Shown: positions 1 to 8,569, counted from the first letter of the stretch. The stretch is DNA of 64,000 bases from Neptuniibacter sp. CAU 1671 (GCF_029222905.1 NZ_JARHUE010000005.1:186001-250000), one strand, 5' to 3'. Program-made: numbers and translations. The notes: a model not told the origin generated them from the letters alone.

Positions 1-1837
1 CCAGCAGACTGAGCGCCAGGAAGTTGATCAGCAGCCACTGATTCAGCTGCTGTCCGGCATGAAATCCGGTATGCACCAGCAGTGTCAGCAGACAGACGAG
101 GGCCAAAATGGTGTGCAGATTGCGCCAGAGCTTAAAGCTGCCAAAGCGCAACAGACTGCTACGCTTTTTCAGTGACATCAGCAAACCAATCACTGTCAGC
201 CCCAGCAAAGTAAAACCGGAGATCTGTTTGAACAGACCATCATTCCAGATCAGATCAAGGCGCAGTGGCTGCTGCACCGACTGACTGACCTCCAGCCCCG
301 GCACCAGCAAAAACGCCAGTACCGCAGCCAGCACACCCAGTCCGGTGACCACCAGGCTGTTGCGATCGGTTTCTGGCTGAGCCTTTTCAGCCGTGCCCAC
401 CATCAGTTGCACCAGGGGCTTACAGCTACCGCAGGTGGTTGCCGCGCCGGTCGCTTCGCCCAGCGCCGCCACAGAACAGCAGCCACTCTCCATCGCCACG
501 CTCAACTGACCGCGGGTCACCTGCTTGCAGTTACAGATAATGGCGGACTCAGGCCAGGCAAGAGGGTTGTTGGCGGTAGAGGGATTCCAGAGAAAGCCGC
601 GCATACGGAAGCTGAGTGTATGCCAAGGCATCAATATCCGCTGGTGCGTAATCAGCTCCTGAATGCGGGGGATTTCACTCCACTCTCCTACCGCCATGGC
701 ACCTACCAGACGACGGCCTTTCAAAATCAGTTTGCGATAACAGCCCTGTTCACCCTGCCAGACAATCGATTTTTTTGGATCATTGGGCTGATCATCATGT
801 ACATCACCCATGCTGAACACGGGTACGCCCACCACTTTCAGGCGAGCAATACTGTGTGAACCCAGATAGCGGCTGTCACCCTGACAGATATGATCTGCAG
901 CGATGGCGGCCTGTTCAAAACCGGGGGCCACCAGGCCATATATTTTTTCGTTATGTTCGGCGCATTCACCAATGGCGTAGATATTCGGGTCACTGGTGCA
1001 GAGCTGATCGTTGACTCGAATGCCACGTCCAACACTCAGCCAGGCCTTACGTGCCAGCTCAATGTTGGGTCGGATGCCCGCTGACAACAGTACGGTATCG
1101 CAGGCAATCACCTCACCGTTACGTAGGGCGACGCCTTCGGTCTTGCCATTACCGATCACACCTTTGACGCCCGCGCCGGTAACAATACGGATACCCATGG
1201 CTTCAAGACGTCTCTGGAGCAGTACCGCCGCTTCATCATCGAGCTGCTGATTCATAATGCGCGAGGCTTGCTGAACCAAGGTGATATTAATCAGGTTGCA
1301 CTGCAGTGCCCGGGCCGCTTCAAGACCCAGCAGGCCTCCACCCACGACCACCAGATCTTTACTGCGGGTGGTACGTGCTTTCAGCCGCTCGGCATCGCGC
1401 ATGTTACGGAAGGTAAAGACATTATCCAGATCAACCCCATCCATATGCGGCACATGGGCTCTGGAACCGGTCGCCAGAACCAGTTTGGAGTAGCGATAGG
1501 CTGTACCCTGAGCATCAACCACGCATTTGAGTTCGCGGTCGATGCTGGCGATGTCAGCACAGATAAACTGGAAGGCCGGATCCTTATCCAGCTCATCCAG
1601 CGGCAGCAAAAGGTTATTGCTGCTGTCCTGACCTGCCAATAACGAGCTGAGCCTGACACGGTCATAGGGCTGGTAGGGTTCGTTGCCAAACAGAATCACC
1701 GGCACATCCGGTTTACGTTTGCGCAACTCCTGAATAAAACGGAAACCTACCGGGCCTGCTCCCACAATAATGATCGCCTCATCCCAACGGACTGAGGTCA
1801 CTTCAGATGTGGTAGTGGCAACCGCCTGCATGTTCAT
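1..1837 (-). CDS. NAD(P)/FAD oxidoreductase - BFD [2Fe-2S] - membrane domain fusion (C-terminus cut by window edge)
   Basis: The minus-strand frame is open from the ATG at 1837 to the window edge, giving about 612 residues. Residues 20-31 hold the dinucleotide-binding GxGxxG (IIIVGAGPVGFR) of the pyridine nucleotide-disulfide oxidoreductase family, like the N-terminal half of the assimilatory nitrite reductase NirB/NasB. A BFD-like [2Fe-2S] domain follows, with CxC at 435/437 and CxxC at 469/472. From about 490 onward there are at least three hydrophobic spans carrying histidines (LVHTGFHAG), as in membrane cytochrome b or ferric-reductase-like modules. No siroheme/sulfite-reductase domain lies in the visible part. 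Inference: it passes electrons from NAD(P)H through FAD and the cluster to a membrane haem or quinone, probably in nitrate/nitrite assimilation given its sigma-54 promoter. Domain calls are firm; the physiological partner is not visible. Confidence 0.85.
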   Translation of the reverse strand, partial: MNMQAVATTTSEVTSVRWDEAIIIVGAGPVGFRFIQELRKRKPDVPVILFGNEPYQPYDRVRLSSLLAGQDSSNNLLLPLDELDKDPAFQFICADIASIDRELKCVVDAQGTAYRYSKLVLATGSRAHVPHMDGVDLDNVFTFRNMRDAERLKARTTRSKDLVVVGGGLLGLEAARALQCNLINITLVQQASRIMNQQLDDEAAVLLQRRLEAMGIRIVTGAGVKGVIGNGKTEGVALRNGEVIACDTVLLSAGIRPNIELARKAWLSVGRGIRVNDQLCTSDPNIYAIGECAEHNEKIYGLVAPGFEQAAIAADHICQGDSRYLGSHSIARLKVVGVPVFSMGDVHDDQPNDPKKSIVWQGEQGCYRKLILKGRRLVGAMAVGEWSEIPRIQELITHQRILMPWHTLSFRMRGFLWNPSTANNPLAWPESAIICNCKQVTRGQLSVAMESGCCSVAALGEATGAATTCGSCKPLVQLMVGTAEKAQPETDRNSLVVTGLGVLAAVLAFLLVPGLEVSQSVQQPLRLDLIWNDGLFKQISGFTLLGLTVIGLLMSLKKRSSLLRFGSFKLWRNLHTILALVCLLTLLVHTGFHAGQQLNQWLLINFLALSLL

Positions 1838-1879
1838 ATCCAGCTCTAAGATCGTTCAATAAATACACAATCAGAGCAG

Positions 1880-1895
1880 AGCAAAAGATTTGCCA
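1880..1895 (-). promoter_or_regulatory. Sigma-54 (-24/-12) promoter of the FAD oxidoreductase
   Basis: The minus strand reads TGGCAAATCTTTTGCT, with GG and GC elements exactly 12 nt apart, matching the RpoN consensus (TGGCAC-N5-TTGCW) except at the C of the -24 box. It lies about 43 nt upstream of the ATG at 1837, so transcription would start near 1869. The AT-rich stretch between 1896 and 2035 has room for an activator and bending sites, but I could not assign a specific NtrC site. Confidence 0.75.
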
Positions 1896-2133
1896 AAAGA
1901 TATATATTAGTATTTGTTAATTTAAAATACCCATTAAAAACATGCTCTTATATATACAAGACACATACTTACACAGGATCTAAAGATGTATTTTAAATGC
2001 ACTAAAAAAGGTAAAATTTCGCGCCCGCAGCATTCTGCGCACCGAAAAGAGGCATCCGAGCAAGAGGAAAGATTGTAACTGCAGGTACTGCGGGATCGGC
2101 CCGGAATACCTGCTCAGAGAGGGGAGCGATCTG

Positions 2134-2706
2134 TTAACGGATAACCAGATCAGGTAACCAGCGTTGTTTACGCTCTATGGGGTCACGCAGGTTTTCATTC
2201 AGGGGCGGGACATTCAGATCTGCTGGTGGAGAGGCGAGCAGGTTAAGGTCTATTGCCTCAGCGGTACCCAGAATTTTTCCATCTTCTACACGCATGTTGT
2301 AGTAGATACCGTTCCAGAAATTAGCACCAAACTCATCCGGCTGTTTAAACATGAACAACAAGTCATGTTCCAGCCAGCTCAGGTTATCGGCAGTGACACG
2401 GTGAGGCTGTTCATAGGGATACGGCAGGTGACACCAGAGCTCAGGCCCCTCAAGGCATTTCATCTCCTTCATGGAGAGAAAATAGTCTTTGAACCTGGCG
2501 TGATCCATGTGCAGGCTGTACTGGCTGGCACCATCGGCTGGCTTGAAGGTTACCGAACCCACCGCAATTTCAGCACCGGACTTATCCAACAGATAGACCG
2601 TTTTTTCGCCCGCCAGAGGGTTGGCAGACACAACCGAAACAGACAGCCCAAAAAACAAAACCAGTAAAAGCCGTATGGATAGATCCCGTTTTTTTCTCAT
2701 GCGCAT
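2134..2706 (-). CDS. Exported hypothetical protein, 190 aa
   Basis: A basic N-terminus (MRMRKKRD) is followed by a hydrophobic core and a likely signal peptidase I site after VVSA (about residue 28), so the mature protein should be periplasmic. The mature part is hydrophilic and mixed alpha/beta in character, with two nearby cysteines (KCLEGPELWC, about 83 and 91) that could form a disulfide. I do not recognise a domain. It is separated by about 105 nt from the upstream signalling gene and by about 300 nt from the oxidoreductase downstream, so it is probably monocistronic. Coding status is supported by the signal peptide and length; the function is unknown. Confidence 0.7.
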   Translation of the reverse strand: MRMRKKRDLSIRLLLVLFFGLSVSVVSANPLAGEKTVYLLDKSGAEIAVGSVTFKPADGASQYSLHMDHARFKDYFLSMKEMKCLEGPELWCHLPYPYEQPHRVTADNLSWLEHDLLFMFKQPDEFGANFWNGIYYNMRVEDGKILGTAEAIDLNLLASPPADLNVPPLNENLRDPIERKQRWLPDLVIR

Positions 2707-2811
2707 CTTACTCTCCGTTCATTCTTATTATGGATTGTAGCCGTTAGAAGACAGCATGAGATAACTCTACCCACAAATATTCGAGAGTTCTAATAAAGAA
2801 ACGGTAAAGAT

Positions 2812-4005
2812 TTAGAGAGATCCCATCACCTGATTGCACCAATTCAGTGCTTCCTGGTGTGCCGGTAAAAAGGAATCCTTCAATTCGTCCCCGTTCATCA
2901 CAGACCAGTCACCGTCACAATACGCCTGAACCTGAGCCAGCAATTTGCCCAGTTCACCACTGCCACCGTTCACTGCCCGCTTAACTTCAAGCGAGATGGG
3001 TAACTGCGGCAGCAATTCATCACGTTCGATATCCAGCAGAGCATCCAGACCGGAGATCACCCCCGCAAGGAATGCCATTGACGGCTCCACAGAACGACTC
3101 TCCTGTGCTAGCTGTTCACTCATTCTGGCCTTGGTCAGCAGCAACCGCATCAGTTCCTGAGGTTTATTCTGATAACGACTGACTGAAAACAGTAGCAGCC
3201 ACTTCCTGAGCTCGTTCATACCCAGCAGGATAATGGCTTCCTTGATACTGTTAATCTGCCGCTGACCACGGAATACCGCCGAGTTAACCAGTTTAAGCAA
3301 CCCCACCACCAGCGCCGGATCACGCTTGATCAGCTCTTCCAGTGACTGAGGTGAAGTCTCCGGATCATGTGCTTCAGCAATCAACTGCAGCATGACCGTT
3401 TCCTGCAGGCTCAGGCGACGACCATTAACCGGTTTGGGACGGGCAAAGAAATTGCCCTGCACCAAAGACACATCCAGGGCGGTACAGGCTTCATAATCCG
3501 GATAGCTGTTGATGCCACAAACCAGCAACTCAGCGTCACCTTCGCGATTGGACTGCACGTATTTGGTTAAGGCCGACAGGGAAAACCGCTGCAGATCCAG
3601 CTTGATAATATCAGCCAAGGCCCTCAGATGCTGTGAAACGTCCGCCGCCACCATCAGGCGATAGCCTTTTTCTGACAGCTTTTTAAGACGATACAGGTCA
3701 TCGGCCGAGAGTTGATCTGGCTCCGCCAGTTTTAATTCAAGTATCAGTCGTTCCGGCACTACGCCCGGCACCTGAGCCGTTCTCAGCCAATCCAGTGAGA
3801 TGGTAATGATGGCAGGCAAAACACGCAGCTGCCCCTGCTCCAGCAAACTGCAGCAGGAATCGATAAACAGATCGTTACAGGTATCTGGTTCGGGCGGCTG
3901 TTCCAATAATGGAAGATCCGGATGCGCCAGACGCAAACTGTAAGCAAAGGTTTCAAGCTGTCGGTCAAAGACCGGCTGCCGGGCGAATAGCATTTCGCTG
4001 GACAT
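2812..4005 (-). CDS. EAL-like/HDOD signalling protein
   Basis: About 397 residues. The N-terminal half begins LFARQPVFDRQ, typical of the degenerate EAL domain of EAL-HDOD proteins (YuxH/CdgJ type). The catalytic E-A-L triplet and metal ligands are missing (the site reads AYSLRL), so c-di-GMP hydrolysis is not expected. The C-terminal half, from about residue 200, is an HDOD domain (SLEELIKRDPALVVGLLKLVN), a non-catalytic relative of HD-GYP domains. Such proteins act in motility, chemotaxis or phosphorelay control in related bacteria. The start is uncertain: TTG at 4014 and ATG at 4005 are both in frame with weak ribosome binding sites; I prefer the ATG. Confidence 0.85.
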   Translation of the reverse strand: MSSEMLFARQPVFDRQLETFAYSLRLAHPDLPLLEQPPEPDTCNDLFIDSCCSLLEQGQLRVLPAIITISLDWLRTAQVPGVVPERLILELKLAEPDQLSADDLYRLKKLSEKGYRLMVAADVSQHLRALADIIKLDLQRFSLSALTKYVQSNREGDAELLVCGINSYPDYEACTALDVSLVQGNFFARPKPVNGRRLSLQETVMLQLIAEAHDPETSPQSLEELIKRDPALVVGLLKLVNSAVFRGQRQINSIKEAIILLGMNELRKWLLLFSVSRYQNKPQELMRLLLTKARMSEQLAQESRSVEPSMAFLAGVISGLDALLDIERDELLPQLPISLEVKRAVNGGSGELGKLLAQVQAYCDGDWSVMNGDELKDSFLPAHQEALNWCNQVMGSL

Positions 4006-4147
4006 ATTACTCAAGATATTCAGAATCCGGGATTTTTCAGGAAATAAGTCCTCAGGAACAGAGACTTAATATCACTGGCTTTAGTGCGAAGGATAGCACT
4101 TAGATCAGAACAGGTTAATGAAAATCTGGAGAAGAATTTTTCAGGAT

Positions 4148-4234
4148 TGGTGCAGATGGGGAGACTCGAACTCCCACGCCCGTGAAGGCACTAGCACCTG
4201 AAGCTAGCGTGTCTACCAATTCCACCACATCTGC
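4148..4234 (-). tRNA. tRNA-Leu (anticodon CAG), copy 2
   Basis: 87 nt including an encoded CCA end (complement of 4148-4150). The acceptor stem GCAGATG pairs with CATCTGC. The anticodon loop CTTCAGG gives CAG, decoding CUG. The long variable arm of a class II tRNA is present. The sequence is identical to the copy at 4304-4390 and is probably co-transcribed from the promoter upstream of that copy. Confidence 0.97.
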
Positions 4235-4303
4235 GTATCAGTCTGATTTATACAGGATCAGCGGCCTGTTCTTTCGTTGCACCATACCCGGAAAACCGAG
4301 GGA

Positions 4304-4390
4304 TGGTGCAGATGGGGAGACTCGAACTCCCACGCCCGTGAAGGCACTAGCACCTGAAGCTAGCGTGTCTACCAATTCCACCACATCTGC
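4304..4390 (-). tRNA. tRNA-Leu (anticodon CAG), copy 1
   Basis: 87 nt with encoded CCA (complement of 4304-4306), the same cloverleaf as the neighbouring copy, anticodon CAG and a long variable arm. The two genes are 69 nt apart. This copy is nearest the promoter, with its 5' end at 4390. Confidence 0.97.
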
Positions 4391-4406
4391 GTCGAAAGTG
4401 GGGCGC

Positions 4407-4435
4407 ATTATATAGAGCAAAAAACCCTTTGTGAA
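4407..4435 (-). promoter_or_regulatory. Sigma-70 promoter of the tRNA-Leu pair
   Basis: On the minus strand: -35 TTCACA, a spacer of exactly 17 nt, and a perfect -10 TATAAT, followed by a GC-rich discriminator (GCGCCCC). That discriminator is the hallmark of stringently controlled stable-RNA promoters. The tRNA 5' end lies 16 nt after the -10 box, allowing a short leader. Confidence 0.8.
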
Positions 4436-4492
4436 GCCTGTGAATCATTTATTTTTTCACACCACAGGCCCCAACAGCCCTACAATCAATGA

Positions 4493-5377
4493 TCATTTCG
4501 GGTTGATATTATTTTCGCCAAGGCACTGTCGGATCGCCTCACCCAAATGCCGCAGAAAACCGGGATAACCCAAAGCTGAATCCAGATCACTGGCCAGCGG
4601 ATCCAGCGTTACAGAAGTCACCGGCAGGTCAGCAATCAACCGGTTAATCAACGCGGCCTCAAATTGCGGCTCAATGAAAATACAGCGCGCTTCACCACTC
4701 GACAGCAGCCGTCTGATCTCTGCTGTTTTACGCGCGCCGGGTGGCAGCCCCGGTTCCAGTGTCAGATAGGCCACCTGATTCAGACCGTAGTGGCTGACCA
4801 GACGGTTAAAGGCGTCATGAAATACCACAAAACCGACCGCCTGCAGGGGGGTCAGGTTGTCTCTGTTTTCGGCATCCGCCTGTGCCAGTGCTTCTTTGAA
4901 ACGTTGAAAGTTAGCTTCGATCACCACACTGTCATGGGGGCGAAGATCAAGCAGCATCGTTTTGAGGCGCTGTGCGTATCCCATCGCAGCGTCAGGATCG
5001 AGCCAGACATGCGGATCCTCGCCGGCGTGATCATGTCCGGCATGACTGTGGGCTTCATCCTTGTGCTCGCCCGCCTCATGCTCAATCCAGCGTAGCTGAA
5101 GCGTTTTTCGACTCGACAGCGGACGGTCTAAAAAAGGTTCCAGCGACGGCCCCACCCAAAGCACCAGATCTGCATTCTGAATCAGCTTCAACTGAGAGGG
5201 TTTCAGGGCAAAGTGATGAGGCGAACTGCCTGCCGGTATCAGCGCCGTTGTTTCACCCAGCCCCTCGACCAGGCTGTCGGCAATCAGTTGCAAAGGGCGA
5301 ATGGACGCCACCACATTAAGCGGCGCTGCCATCAGAGCAGGACTCAGCAGACAGAACAAAACACACAGGCGACGGAT
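4493..5377 (-). CDS. znuA: Zinc ABC transporter, periplasmic substrate-binding protein ZnuA
   Basis: Cluster A-I metal-binding lipocalin-independent solute-binding protein of high-affinity Zn2+ uptake. It has a hydrophobic signal peptide ending ALMA, then PLNVVASIRPLQLIAD. The metal-site histidine SPHHFALKPSQ is followed by the charged His-rich loop (HSHAGHDHAGEDPH) typical of ZnuA, then VFHDAF and FIEPQF near the second lobe's ligands. Start: an ATG at 5419 is in frame but lies inside the Zur palindrome. A TTG at 5377, 8 nt after GGAG, gives a clean signal peptide (MIRRLCVLFCLL), so I chose it (294 aa). It is divergent from zur-znuCB. Confidence 0.93.
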   Translation of the reverse strand: MRRLCVLFCLLSPALMAAPLNVVASIRPLQLIADSLVEGLGETTALIPAGSSPHHFALKPSQLKLIQNADLVLWVGPSLEPFLDRPLSSRKTLQLRWIEHEAGEHKDEAHSHAGHDHAGEDPHVWLDPDAAMGYAQRLKTMLLDLRPHDSVVIEANFQRFKEALAQADAENRDNLTPLQAVGFVVFHDAFNRLVSHYGLNQVAYLTLEPGLPPGARKTAEIRRLLSSGEARCIFIEPQFEAALINRLIADLPVTSVTLDPLASDLDSALGYPGFLRHLGEAIRQCLGENNINPK

Positions 5378-5404
5378 CAAGGCAGGCACTCCGGAAAATT
5401 TACA

Positions 5405-5417
5405 GTTATAATATAAC
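5405..5417. promoter_or_regulatory. Zur box between znuA and zur-znuCB
   Basis: GTTATAATATAAC is a perfect 13-bp palindrome matching the core of the gammaproteobacterial Zur operator (TGTTATNNTATAACA type). It sits between the divergent znuA and zur genes, 25 nt before the zur ATG and 27 nt before the proposed znuA TTG. One operator could repress both directions when zinc is sufficient, making zur autoregulated. Confidence 0.85.
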
Positions 5418-5442
5418 ATCTCACTCCCTTCAGGACAGTCTC

Positions 5443-5931
5443 ATGAGTTCAGAGCATGTGGCCTTCGACCCGGACCATAACCACAGCGCCTGTCGCCAAT
5501 CGGCCCTGGCCAAAGCCCGTCAGCTATGTCAGGAACGCAAACTGCGCATGACGCCGATTCGCGAGCTGGTACTCAAAACCATCTGGCAGAGCCATAAACC
5601 TCTGGGAGCGTATGAGTTGTTGCCCACCCTGTCGGCAGCAGGTTTCAATTCGGCGCCACCCACGGTCTACCGGGCATTGGAGTTTCTGCAGGAACAGGGA
5701 CTGGTACACCGCATTGCGCTGCTCAACGCCTTTATCGGCTGCCCGCATCCCGGTGCAAAGCATCAATGCTCTTTTCTGATCTGTCGGCAGTGCGGTAATA
5801 CGCAGGAAATGGATATGCAGGCGGTGACCCGACAGATCCAGCACCAGGCTGAAACAATGGGATTTCTGCCTCAACAGCAGGCGCTTGAGGTTTTGGGCCT
5901 GTGTCAGCATTGTCAGGAATCGCAGTCATGA
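5443..5931 (+). CDS. zur: Zinc uptake regulator Zur (Fur family)
   Basis: 162 residues with a Fur-type winged helix at about 30-90 (RMTPIRELVLKTIW, PPTVYRALEFLQEQGLVHRI). The C-terminal dimerisation domain carries the structural zinc cysteine pairs CRQCG (about 123-126) and CQHC near the end, plus the conserved H-Q-C-S-F-L-I-C segment. An extra His-containing N-terminus (FDPDHNHSAC) precedes the domain. Context assigns it as Zur rather than Fur: it is divergent from znuA across a Zur box and overlaps znuC by 4 nt (ATGA), so it should be translationally coupled to it. Confidence 0.95.
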   Translation: MSSEHVAFDPDHNHSACRQSALAKARQLCQERKLRMTPIRELVLKTIWQSHKPLGAYELLPTLSAAGFNSAPPTVYRALEFLQEQGLVHRIALLNAFIGCPHPGAKHQCSFLICRQCGNTQEMDMQAVTRQIQHQAETMGFLPQQQALEVLGLCQHCQESQS

Positions 5932-6695
5932 GTCATAGCCACGAACCCTTGGCCACACTGAGCAATATCAATCTGCAGTTCGGCAGCACTCAGGTACTGC
6001 AACAGGTGACCGTAGAGTTTCATCGCGGTTGCATCACTACCCTGATTGGTCCCAATGGCGCAGGCAAAACCACCCTGGTCCGTGTGCTGCTGGGCCTGCA
6101 GCAACCCACCAGCGGCGTTGTCTGGCAACAACCGGGACTGCGCATTGGCTATATGCCACAAAAATTGCAGATCGATAAAACCTTTCCGCTGACGGTAAAA
6201 CGTTTTCTGGAGACCAGTCAGTGTCGGGATAAAAGTAAAATGCGTTCTGCTCTATCCGATGTGGGTGCTCAGAACCTTTGGAAACAGTCGATACATGACC
6301 TGTCCGGGGGCGAGATGCAACGAGTAATGCTGGCTCGCGCCCTGTTGCGCGACCCGGAACTGCTGGTATTGGATGAACCGGTACAGGGCGTCGACATCAA
6401 CGGTCAGCTTGAGCTCTACAGCCTGATCGAGCGAATTCGGGATCAGCGTGGCTGCGGCGTGGTAATGATCAGCCATGACCTGCATCTGGTGATGGCGGCG
6501 ACCGATCATGTGGTCTGCATTAACCAGCATGTCTGCTGTTCCGGTCATCCTGAGCATGTGACCAATGACCCGGCATTTATGGAGCTGTTTGGCCCGCGCG
6601 GTGCTGAGCAACTGGCCATATATAACCACCAGCACAATCACCGGCACAATGTGCACGGCGATATTGTTACCAGCCACAACTGCGAGCATCACTGA
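5928..6695 (+). CDS. znuC: Zinc ABC transporter ATP-binding protein ZnuC
   Basis: About 255 residues of a single ABC ATPase: Walker A GPNGAGKTT, Q-loop region GYMPQKLQ, signature LSGGEMQRV, Walker B LLVLDEPVQGVD and H-loop MISHDLH. The C-terminus is histidine-rich (HNHRHNVHG, HNCEHH), a common ZnuC trait. The chosen ATG overlaps the zur stop codon (ATGA), in line with tight operon coupling; a longer in-frame start at 5901 lies inside zur and is unlikely. It energises ZnuB at the inner membrane. Confidence 0.96.
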   Translation: MSHSHEPLATLSNINLQFGSTQVLQQVTVEFHRGCITTLIGPNGAGKTTLVRVLLGLQQPTSGVVWQQPGLRIGYMPQKLQIDKTFPLTVKRFLETSQCRDKSKMRSALSDVGAQNLWKQSIHDLSGGEMQRVMLARALLRDPELLVLDEPVQGVDINGQLELYSLIERIRDQRGCGVVMISHDLHLVMAATDHVVCINQHVCCSGHPEHVTNDPAFMELFGPRGAEQLAIYNHQHNHRHNVHGDIVTSHNCEHH

Positions 6696-7483
6696 TGGAC
6701 AGCTTTCTGATTTACGCCCTGATCGGCGGGCTTGGGGTGGCGGCGATTGCCGGACCACTCGGCGCCTTCGTTGTCTGGCGCCGCATGGCGTATTTTGGCG
6801 ACACCCTGGCTCATTCTGCCCTGCTGGGGGTAGCACTGGGGTTCCTGCTGGAGATCAATCTTAACCTGGCCATCATTGCCTGCTGTGTTGGTCTCTCCCT
6901 GCTGTTGGTGAGCCTGCAACGTCAGCATCTGATCGCAACAGACACATTGCTTGGCATCATGGCACACAGCGCGCTCTCTCTGGGTCTGGTCGCGGTTGCT
7001 CTGCTGGAGATTCGGTTGGATCTGATGGCCTACCTGTTTGGTGATCTGCTGGCGATCGGTCCTCAGCAACTGCTGTGGATTTACGGTGGCGGCGCGCTGG
7101 TCCTGTTGCTGCTGTACAAACTCTGGCAACCCCTGCTGGCCATCACCATCAATGAAGAACTGGCCAAGGTAGAGGGCGTGAAAGTAGGCCGCATTCGCCT
7201 GAGTCTGATGTTGCTGATCGCGATGGTCATCGCCATTGCGATGAAGATTGTCGGCCTGCTGCTGATTACATCCCTGCTGATTATCCCCGCCGCCACTGCG
7301 CGTCGGGTCGCAAGTTCGCCGGAACAGATGGCGATTGGCGCCGCCGTCTGTGGCTGCCTTGCTGTCACTGGCGGACTGCTGCTCTCCTGGTACGGAGATA
7401 CGCCAGCAGGTCCCTCTGTAGTGGTGATCGCGTTACTGCTGTTCATCGCCAGTTATCTGCTGCCTCTGCGCCAGCCTGCTTGA
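6695..7483 (+). CDS. znuB: Zinc ABC transporter permease ZnuB
   Basis: 262 residues, almost all hydrophobic, with about eight membrane segments, of the ABC-3 metal permease family. Family hallmarks include WRRMAYFGDTLAHSALLGVALG near residues 28-50, NEELAKVEGVKV in the cytoplasmic coupling region, and the late LLLITSLLIIPAATAR segment. Its ATG overlaps the znuC stop (TGATG). It completes the ZnuABC importer; the operon appears to end here, with no strong terminator visible after 7483. Confidence 0.96.
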   Translation: MDSFLIYALIGGLGVAAIAGPLGAFVVWRRMAYFGDTLAHSALLGVALGFLLEINLNLAIIACCVGLSLLLVSLQRQHLIATDTLLGIMAHSALSLGLVAVALLEIRLDLMAYLFGDLLAIGPQQLLWIYGGGALVLLLLYKLWQPLLAITINEELAKVEGVKVGRIRLSLMLLIAMVIAIAMKIVGLLLITSLLIIPAATARRVASSPEQMAIGAAVCGCLAVTGGLLLSWYGDTPAGPSVVVIALLLFIASYLLPLRQPA

Positions 7484-7672
7484 CGAAATTTTCAACCGGG
7501 TATCAGCCCCACGCAGGACAAATACAGTGGGGGGCTGACCCATGCAACGGTCGAAGATCAGGGGCCACTTTCAGGCCGCAGGATAGCCGCGGGAGATCAG
7601 CGACCAAACGAAGTGCGCAGCAAACGGATAGGCTCCAGACTGTAGTAAAGATGTTGAGATCGCAACCGCCTA

Positions 7673-8539
7673 TCAGTCCTCGACCTGAATCTGCACATCG
7701 AAATTGAGCACACTGCTCGCATTGCTGCCTTCAAAAGCACCGCTGACAGGCAGGGTATCCTCTGCATTTGCCGCCGCAGCGATGACCACATGCGTATCGG
7801 CAAGCATAAAGCCGTGAGTAGGATCCCACCCGCGCCAACCCGCACCGGGTAAATACACCTCTGGCCAGGCATGCAGGTCCCGGCGGTCGCTTTGCAGGTC
7901 CCCTTTCTGGTAGCCGCTGGCAAAGCGCGCCGCTAAGCCCTCAGCCCGGCAGCAATCGACAAACAAAACAGCCAGGTCGCGACAAGCCCCATGCCGGGTT
8001 TGCAGGGTAAAAGCTGGTGCCTGCGGCGCGCCTGAATGACGATGAATCTGGATAAATTCCTCATGCAGGTAACGATTGAGACGATCCAGAAACCGCAATG
8101 TATCGCGATCGACACTCATGCTGAGCTGCGCCGCGAATGCAGTCACCGCATCGTCCGCCCAACTCCGTTCCAGATAAGCCGCCACGCAGATCGAATCCTG
8201 ATCATGACGTATGGGTAAGTGCATAGCAGTGGGTGCCAACATGAAATCGGAAGCGCTTTTGCGCAGTGTTTGAACCTGCATCTTGACCTCGATTTCGAAA
8301 TATTGGGTTTCACCGTCAAACCATATCTGGGTAACGTGATTACCCTCCAGATCAAGGTATTCATTCTGTCCTTGAGGTGCAGGATTGATATTAAGCTGAT
8401 AAGCGACAACACGCTGTGAACCGTCACAACGCGGGTAAAAGCGCAATTGCTGTGGACTCAGCCGTACGGGGTGCGAATAGCTGTAGTGGGTACGATGTTG
8501 GATATTAAATAGCAAGCTCGCGATCCTCGCTGGCTTCAT
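7673..8539 (-). CDS. Transglutaminase-like cysteine peptidase family protein (1)
   Basis: 288 residues. The N-terminal beta domain starts FNIQHRTHYSYSHPV, characteristic of the bacterial transglutaminase N-terminal region. The transglutaminase core has Cys in RHGACRDLAVLFVDCCR, His in DLHAWPEVYLPG and Asp in GWDPTHGF, so the triad is complete. No signal peptide is seen, so it is probably cytoplasmic. Such proteins often occur with ATP-grasp and alpha-E proteins in amide-bond-forming clusters, but those partners are absent here. A second homologue lies 30 nt upstream on the same strand, so the pair is likely an operon. The substrate is unknown. Confidence 0.9.
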   Translation of the reverse strand: MKPARIASLLFNIQHRTHYSYSHPVRLSPQQLRFYPRCDGSQRVVAYQLNINPAPQGQNEYLDLEGNHVTQIWFDGETQYFEIEVKMQVQTLRKSASDFMLAPTAMHLPIRHDQDSICVAAYLERSWADDAVTAFAAQLSMSVDRDTLRFLDRLNRYLHEEFIQIHRHSGAPQAPAFTLQTRHGACRDLAVLFVDCCRAEGLAARFASGYQKGDLQSDRRDLHAWPEVYLPGAGWRGWDPTHGFMLADTHVVIAAAANAEDTLPVSGAFEGSNASSVLNFDVQIQVED

Positions 8540-8569
8540 GATTAAAGGTTTCCAGCTTCCTGATCAAAA

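Noticed and set aside
407-1642. Several plus-strand frames at the left edge
   Set aside because: They are antisense to the FAD/BFD oxidoreductase, whose conserved motifs run through the whole stretch.
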